Origin: Alopecurus myosuroides
Lineage: Eukaryota > Streptophyta > Magnoliopsida > Poales > Poaceae
Assembly (NCBI GenBank): GCA_028641055.1
Contig: CM054060.1
Location: forward strand, 315,213,682-315,277,681
DNA length: 64,000 nt
Reading direction: 5' to 3'
This document shows positions 58,806 through 64,000 of this stretch, piece by piece. Numbering within the stretch: position 1 is the first letter of the stretch; each line of letters begins with the position of its first letter. The position numbers and the translations under genes were made by a program. The notes below the pieces were generated by a model, which searched no databases, had not been told where the DNA came from, and saw only the letters and a program-made list of their open reading frames with translations.

Positions 58806-60443
58806 TGTTGCATAGAAAGCAAAAAAAATCCTACGCGTGATAAACCCGAAGGGCCAAGATCTAATCTAGGAGACGAAAGGTAATAGGGAGAAAGAGTCTT
58901 AGAATAACATACCCTCGAAGACTCTAAGTGGTACGATATAGAATCTCGTTGTTGGCGTAATCGTACTCACGCCGATCCCGAGAGCGATAAAAAGTGCACC
59001 ACAATCCGGCGGTGCCTCCGTACTCGGTCACACGTTCAGCTCGATGAAGACCTCCGTTCCCTCGATCCAGCGGGGTGGCGGAAGTAGAGGATCCTCCGGA
59101 ACTCCAGCAGCACGACGGCATGGTGGTGGTGAAGAATCCCACGGTCAGGGCTTCTCCAAGCCGGAGACCATGGAATGGAGTAGCGGGTGGAGTGGAAGAA
59201 GGTGGGCCAAGTGTGTGGAGAAGAGGAGCTCTCACCCTCCTTTTATAGGGGAGGGAGAGGCATCCCAAGAGGGGTTGCGTCCAACCATGGTGTTCCCCCA
59301 CCTCTTCCCTCTTCATGTGAGTGGAAGCTCCACTCACACCCACTCATGCTCCCTTAATTTTCCACTTAGAAAATCCAAAGGATCTTCTTTAAAAAATAAA
59401 TAAAACATTTTTATTTCTTTATTTATATTTGTTAATTCCATTAACAAACATTTGCATATAGCACCTCGAATCATTTGTTAATTCTATTAAAAACCATTCA
59501 ACGAAAACCCCGTGAACTATTTCAATTTTTCCCGAAACAATTTCGGTGATGCCCAAAACATTCTTCGGCATTCCGTATCCTCTCAAACGCTTTATCGAAC
59601 CTTAAGTTGTCACCCTACGGTTCGCGAATAATATAGACATGATCGAGACTCCTCTCCGGTCAATAATCAACAGCGGGATATGGAGATTCGTGATGACTCC
59701 TATATATTCAACGATGACTCTCGTGATCGTGTGAACCTTCAACGTCATAACTATTTCCCTTTGTCTCGTGATATGTTACTTGTCCGAGATCCGATCATCG
59801 GTATCAACCATACCTTGTTCGATCTCATTACCCGACAAGTACTCTTTTCTCGTTTCCGTGATATGACATCCTTGTGACCTAGTCACGTGCTTGCAAGCGG
59901 TGTCGATGTGATATCACCGAGAGGGCCCAGAGTATATCTCTCCGTCATTTTGGATGGACAAATCCCACTCTTGATCCATGAGTTTCAACTAACACTTTCT
60001 GAATACCTAACTCCACATTTATAGTCACCCTGTTACGGTGTGACGTTTGATGTCATCAAAGTATTCTTTCGGTATTAGTGATTAACATGATCTCAGGGTT
60101 TAAGGAATAAGGTTACTACGAATGTAAGACATAACAACAAAACTAAATGACCTGATCGTATTGTTATACTTAGTTAGGGTCTAAGTTCATCACGTCATTC
60201 TCCTAATGACATGACCCCGTTATTAACAACATACAATGTCTATGATCAGGAAACCTTGATCATCTATTAATCAACGAGCTAGTTAAAAGAGAGGCTTTAC
60301 TAGGAACATTTGTTTGTTTATTAATCACACATATATTAACGTTTCCAGTTAATACAATTCTAGCATGAAAAATAAACATTTATCATAAACAAAGAATAAC
60401 ATAATAAACACTTTATTATTGCCTCTCGGGCATATTCCCTTCA
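58806..60443 (-). repeat. 3' LTR of the copia element (1638 bp)
   Basis: The minus strand starts TGAAGGGAATATGCCCG and ends TATGCAACA at 58806. TATA box on the minus strand at 59241-59248 (CTATAAAA). Open frames near 58924-59403 are LTR text. Confidence 0.85.
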
Positions 60444-60476
60444 GTATCCCACTTGCACTAGGGGAAATAATCTATA
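60444..60476 (-). other. Copia polypurine tract region
   Basis: Minus strand CTAGTGCAAGTGGGATAC between the pol stop and the LTR, the typical BARE arrangement. Confidence 0.7.
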
Positions 60477-62237
60477 TTAGAAAGTGATGAATCTAACACC
60501 CATTGATTTCTGGTGTTGATCATGTTTTGCCTTTGATAGAGTTTTAGTCAACGGATCTGCCACATTCAGATCCGTATGTACTTTGCAAATCTTCACATCC
60601 CCATCTGCGACATGTTCACGGATGGAGTGAAAATGGCGCTTGATATGCTTGGAATTCTTGTGAGACCTTGGCTCCTTAGCATTGGCTATGGCACCACTGT
60701 TGTCACAATAGATAACCATTGGATCCAACGCACTCGGAACTACGCCTAGTTCGGATATGAACTCTTTCATCCAAACTGCTTCTTGTGTTGCCTCCGAGGC
60801 AGCAACATATTCTGCTTCTGTTGATGATCTCGCCACCACGGATTGCTTGGAACTCCTCCAGCTTACTTCTCCTCCATTCATAACAAATACGTACCCGGAC
60901 CGAGACTTAGAGTCATCCGGATCAGTGTTGAAGCTAGCATCGACGTAACATCTTGCGACGAGCTCTTCTTCACCGCCATATACGAGAAACATATCCTTAG
61001 TTCTTCTCAAGTACCTAAAGATATTATTGACCACCGTCCAGTGTTCAAAACCTGGATAGGATTGGTACCTACTAGTTAAACTAATAGCATGTGCCACATA
61101 CGGTCTTGTACATAGCATAGCATTCATGATAGAACCTATGGATGAAGCATAGGGAATCTTATTCATTATATCCCTATCTTCTGTTGTAGCTGGACATTGA
61201 GTCTTACTCAACATTTTTCCTTGCAATATAGGTAAGAACCCCTTCTTACTATCTTCCATTCTGAACTTCTTCAGAATATTTTCAAGGTATGTACTTTGCG
61301 AAAGTCCAATTAAGTGTCTTGATCTATCCCTGTATATTTTGATGCCTAATATATAAGTTGCTTCACCGAGGTCTTTCATCGAAAAACTACTGTTCAAATA
61401 ACCTTTTGCGCTTTTTAAAAGTTCTATATCATTTCCAATCAACAATATGTCATCCACATATAGTACTAGAAATGCTACAGAGCTCCCACTCACTTTCTTG
61501 TAAATACAAGCTTCTCCGTATGTTTGGAAAAATCCAAACCCTTTGATCACCTTATCAAAATGGAGGTTCCAACTCCGGGATGCTTGCTTCAGTCCATAAA
61601 TGGAACGCTGAAGCTTGCACACCTTGTCAGCATCCTTAGGATCAACAAAACCTTTGGGTTGCATCATATAAAACTCTTCCTGAATGTCACCATTAAGGAA
61701 CGCCGTTTTGACATCCAACTGCCAGATTTCATAATCGAAAAATGGAGCAACTGCTAACATAATCCTAACTGACTTCAACATTGCTACCGGTAGGAAAGTC
61801 TCATCGTAGTCCACTCCTTGAATTTGGCGAAAACCTTTTGCGACAAGTCGAGCTTTATAGACGGTCACGTTACCATCAGTGTAAGTTTTCTTTTTAAATA
61901 TCCATTTGTTCTCAATGGGCTTGCGGTCATCGGGTAAGTCCACCAAAGTTTAAACTTGGTTTTCGTGCATGGATCCTATTTCGGATTTCATGGCTTCAAG
62001 CTATTTGTTGGAATCTAGGCTCATCATCGCTTCATCATACGTAGCAGGGTCATCATCTCCATCTACCATGAAGTTTAAGACGGGATTCCCATACAGTTCA
62101 TGAGTTGTACGATCCCTACTTGACCTGCAAGGCATGATAGTTTCCTCTTTTGGAGTTTCATGATCTTGATCATTAGCTCTCTCTTCAACTGACGGGGTCG
62201 GCACCGGAACAACTTCCGGCACCGCGCTACTTGCCAT
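60477..62237 (-). pseudogene. Copia RT and RNase H, nearly intact 489-codon part plus broken upstream linker
   Basis: Copies element RNA into DNA. In the 60477-61946 frame: LDVKTAFLNG (residues 77-86, first catalytic Asp), LYVDDILLIGND with YVDD at 163-166, GIKIYRDRSRHLIGL, and RNase H with Asp 336 (CYVDASFN), Glu 379 (TEAEY), Asp 415 (YCDNSGAIA) and Asp 464 (NVADPLTK). The catalytic residues are all present. Upstream, in-frame stops near 61947 and 62000 replace what are normally Trp codons, and the linker (62001-62237) is open but cut from the integrase by more changes. The methionine of the open part is internal, not a start. Confidence 0.88.
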
Positions 62238-62481
62238 TCCAAGAAGATAAGGTTCAATAACCTCTTCGAGTTATACCTTCCTACTATTCACATCTTTTGA
62301 GAGAAACTCCTTCTCCAAAAACGATCCATTCTTGGCAACGAAAATCTTGCCTTCGGATCTGTGATAGGAGGTGTACCCTGTAGTTTCCTTAGGGTATCCT
62401 ATGAAGATGCATTTTTCCGCTTTGGGTTTTTTAGTTTATCAGGTTGAAGCTTCTTCACATAAACATCGCATCCCCAAACTT
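62238..62481 (-). pseudogene. Copia integrase-RT linker, degenerate
   Basis: Between the integrase frame and the RT linker. It aligns in type with the integrase C-terminal region of BARE elements, but stops and shifts leave no open frame longer than a few dozen codons. Confidence 0.6.
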
Positions 62482-63486
62482 TTAGAAATCATAGCTTAGG
62501 TTGATTTCCAAACCAAAATTCATACGGTGCATTTCACCGGATTTAGATGGTGCCCTATTTAAAGTGAATGCAGTGGTCTCTAGTGCATAACCCCAAAACG
62601 ATAGTGGCAAATCTGTAAGAGACATCATAGATCGAACCATATCCAATAAAGTACGATTACGAAGTTCCGAAACACCATTACGCTGTGGTGTTCCGGTAGG
62701 TGTGAATTGTGAAACTATTCCACATTGTTTCGTATGCATGCCAAACTCGTAACTTAAATATTCACCTCCACGATCAGATCGTAGAAATTTAATCTTTTTG
62801 TTACGGTGATTTTCAACTTCACACTGAAATTCTTTGAACTTTTCAAATGTCTCATATTTGTGTTTCATTAAGTAAATATACCCATATCTACTCAAATCAT
62901 CTGTGAAAGTGACAAAATAACGATATCCACCGCGCGCTGATACACTCATTGGTCCACACACATCTGTATGTATGATTTCCAGTAAGTCTGTCGCCCGTTC
63001 CTTAGATCTAGAAAACGGGGTTCTAGTCATCTTGCCCATAAAGCATGGGTCACATGTTTCAAATGATTCATAACCAAGTGATTCTAAGAGTCCATCAGAA
63101 TGGAGCTTCTTCATGCGTTTAACACCAATATGACCTAAGCGGGAATGCCACATGTAAGTAGCAATATCATCATTTAACTTAATTATTTTGGCATTCACAT
63201 TATGAATATGTGTATCAATACTATCAAGATTCAAAAGAAATAAACCATTTTTCTCAGGTGCGTGACCATAAAAGATATTACACATATAAATCGAACAACC
63301 ATTCTTCTCAGACTTAAAGTAATAACCACTCTGCATTAAGCAAGATCCAGAAATGATATTCATGCTTAATGCAGGCACCAAATAACAATTATTGAGGTTT
63401 ATAACTAATCCAGATGGTAAACGTAGAGGTAGCGTTCCGGCGACGATCACATCAACTCTTGATCCATTGCCGACGCGCATCATCAC
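62482..63486 (-). pseudogene. Copia integrase domain, open 334-codon part of broken pol
   Basis: Inserts cDNA into the genome. Zinc finger His 114, His 119, Cys 145 and Cys 148 (WHSRLGHIG ... CDPCFMGK). Catalytic triad Asp 175 (HTDVCGPM), Asp 238 (LRSDRGGEY) and Glu 274 (GVSE), with the canonical 35 residues between the last two. The frame ends early at 62482 after a shift near 62530. Upstream it lost contact with the protease. The N-terminal MMMRVGNGS is internal to the polyprotein. Confidence 0.9.
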
Positions 63487-63497
63487 CTCATCCTTTG

Positions 63498-64000
63498 CTA
63501 GTGGTCGCTTATTCTGCAGCTCCTATTTCGAGTTACATATGTGAGCAACCAAACCAGTATCAAATACACAGCACTACTGCGAGTACTAGTAAGGTACACA
63601 TCAATAAAAAGTATATCATATATACCTTTGTTCACTTTGCCGACCTTCCTATCTGCCAGATATTTGGGGCAATTGCGCTTCCAGTGGCCAGTGCCCTTGC
63701 AATAATAGCACTCAATCTCAGGCTTAGGGCCATACATGGTTTTCTTCTCAGGTGCAGCAACAGATTTTCCACCCTTCTTGAAGTTTACCCTTGGCTTGCC
63801 TTTCTTGCCTTTCTTGAAACTAGTGGTCTTATTTATCATCAACACTTGTTGTTCTTTCTTGATCTCCACTTCAGCAGTTTTAAGCATTGAGGGAAGCTCA
63901 GGAAGAGTCTTCTTCATGCCTTGCATATTATAGTTCATCACAAAGTTCTTGTAACTAGGTGGCGGAGATTGGAGAACACGATGTATCCCTAGCTCATTGG
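63498..64000 (-). pseudogene. Copia gag end and protease start, broken, partial at window end
   Basis: Nucleocapsid end of gag: EIKKEQQVLMINKTTSFKK, a Lys-rich linker and one intact zinc knuckle (Cys 78, Cys 81, His 86, Cys 91 of the 147-codon frame, CYYCKGTGHWKRNC). After RSSA the protease active-site region is shifted out of frame by a small deletion near 63570, so the catalytic Asp-Thr-Gly is not read. The gene continues past 64000. Confidence 0.85.

Larger units (their letters stand above)
58806..64000 (-). mobile_element. BARE/Angela-like copia retrotransposon, minus strand, runs off the window
   Basis: 3' LTR 58806-60443, PPT region, then RT-RNase H, integrase, protease relic and gag zinc knuckle in the order and strand of a Ty1/copia element. 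The protein text is very close to BARE/Angela as I know it. Gag start, PBS and 5' LTR lie beyond 64000. Inserted in the interior of the plus-strand LARD. Confidence 0.92.

Noticed and set aside
59044..59403. 119-codon Ser/Gly-rich open frame
   Set aside because: Within the copia LTR, opposite to its transcription; a chance open frame in GC-rich text.

Overview
The window is a stack of nested plant transposable elements. I see no host gene, rRNA, tRNA gene or CRISPR array. The mix points to a large grass genome of the Triticeae (wheat, barley, rye, Aegilops): a BARE/Angela-type copia element, RT-less Athila-lineage gypsy elements primed by tRNA-Asp, a LARD-like element with ~4.7 kb LTRs, a Stowaway MITE and a tRNA-derived SINE. 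The species call is inference from element content.

Layout. (a) 1-7.3 kb: a decayed minus-strand LINE, split by a decayed minus-strand Ty3/gypsy element (1131-5475) and carrying a SINE (6806-6999); a Stowaway MITE follows (7269-7429). (b) 7.4-8.2 kb: a plus-strand LTR fragment. (c) 8202-18534: a minus-strand LARD-like element with a complete 3' LTR of 4676 bp, a 2 kb interior with relics of four zinc knuckles, and a 5' LTR cut by the next insertion. (d) 18535-19476 and 29067-29533: one LTR of a minus-strand gypsy element, split by a plus-strand Athila-like element (19477-29061, TSD GGGTG on both sides) with broken gag-pro and a second broken ORF but no reverse transcriptase. (e) 29.5-33.8 kb: LTR fragments, including a BARE-like LTR that carries an internal tandem duplication. 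(f) 33825-43604: a plus-strand gypsy remnant split by a minus-strand Athila-like element (35022-43170) that holds the only intact long protein of the window, a 671-residue gag-protease. (g) 43605-64000: an LTR head holding a second, plus-strand LARD (from 43807), itself split by an Athila-like element (46981-56760, TSD ATCAC on both sides) and by a BARE/Angela-like copia element (58806 to beyond the window end).

How the parts relate. The three tRNA-Asp-primed elements encode gag and protease at most; they would depend on RT and integrase supplied in trans. The LARDs encode at most a gag remnant. The copia element and the gypsy element at 1131-5475 keep recognisable polymerase genes, but both are broken. 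The most interesting signals are in the non-coding parts: a tandem TGACG (as-1-like) pair at a fixed distance from a TATA box in both LARD LTRs, a GAGGACGAG-type box 22-23 nt from the LTR in six elements of two lineages, an inverted repeat at several LTR starts, and tandem duplications that doubled a primer-binding region and an LTR promoter.

All calls were made by reading the sequence and the conceptual translations; no database search was run. Family names are from memory and are given as resemblance only.
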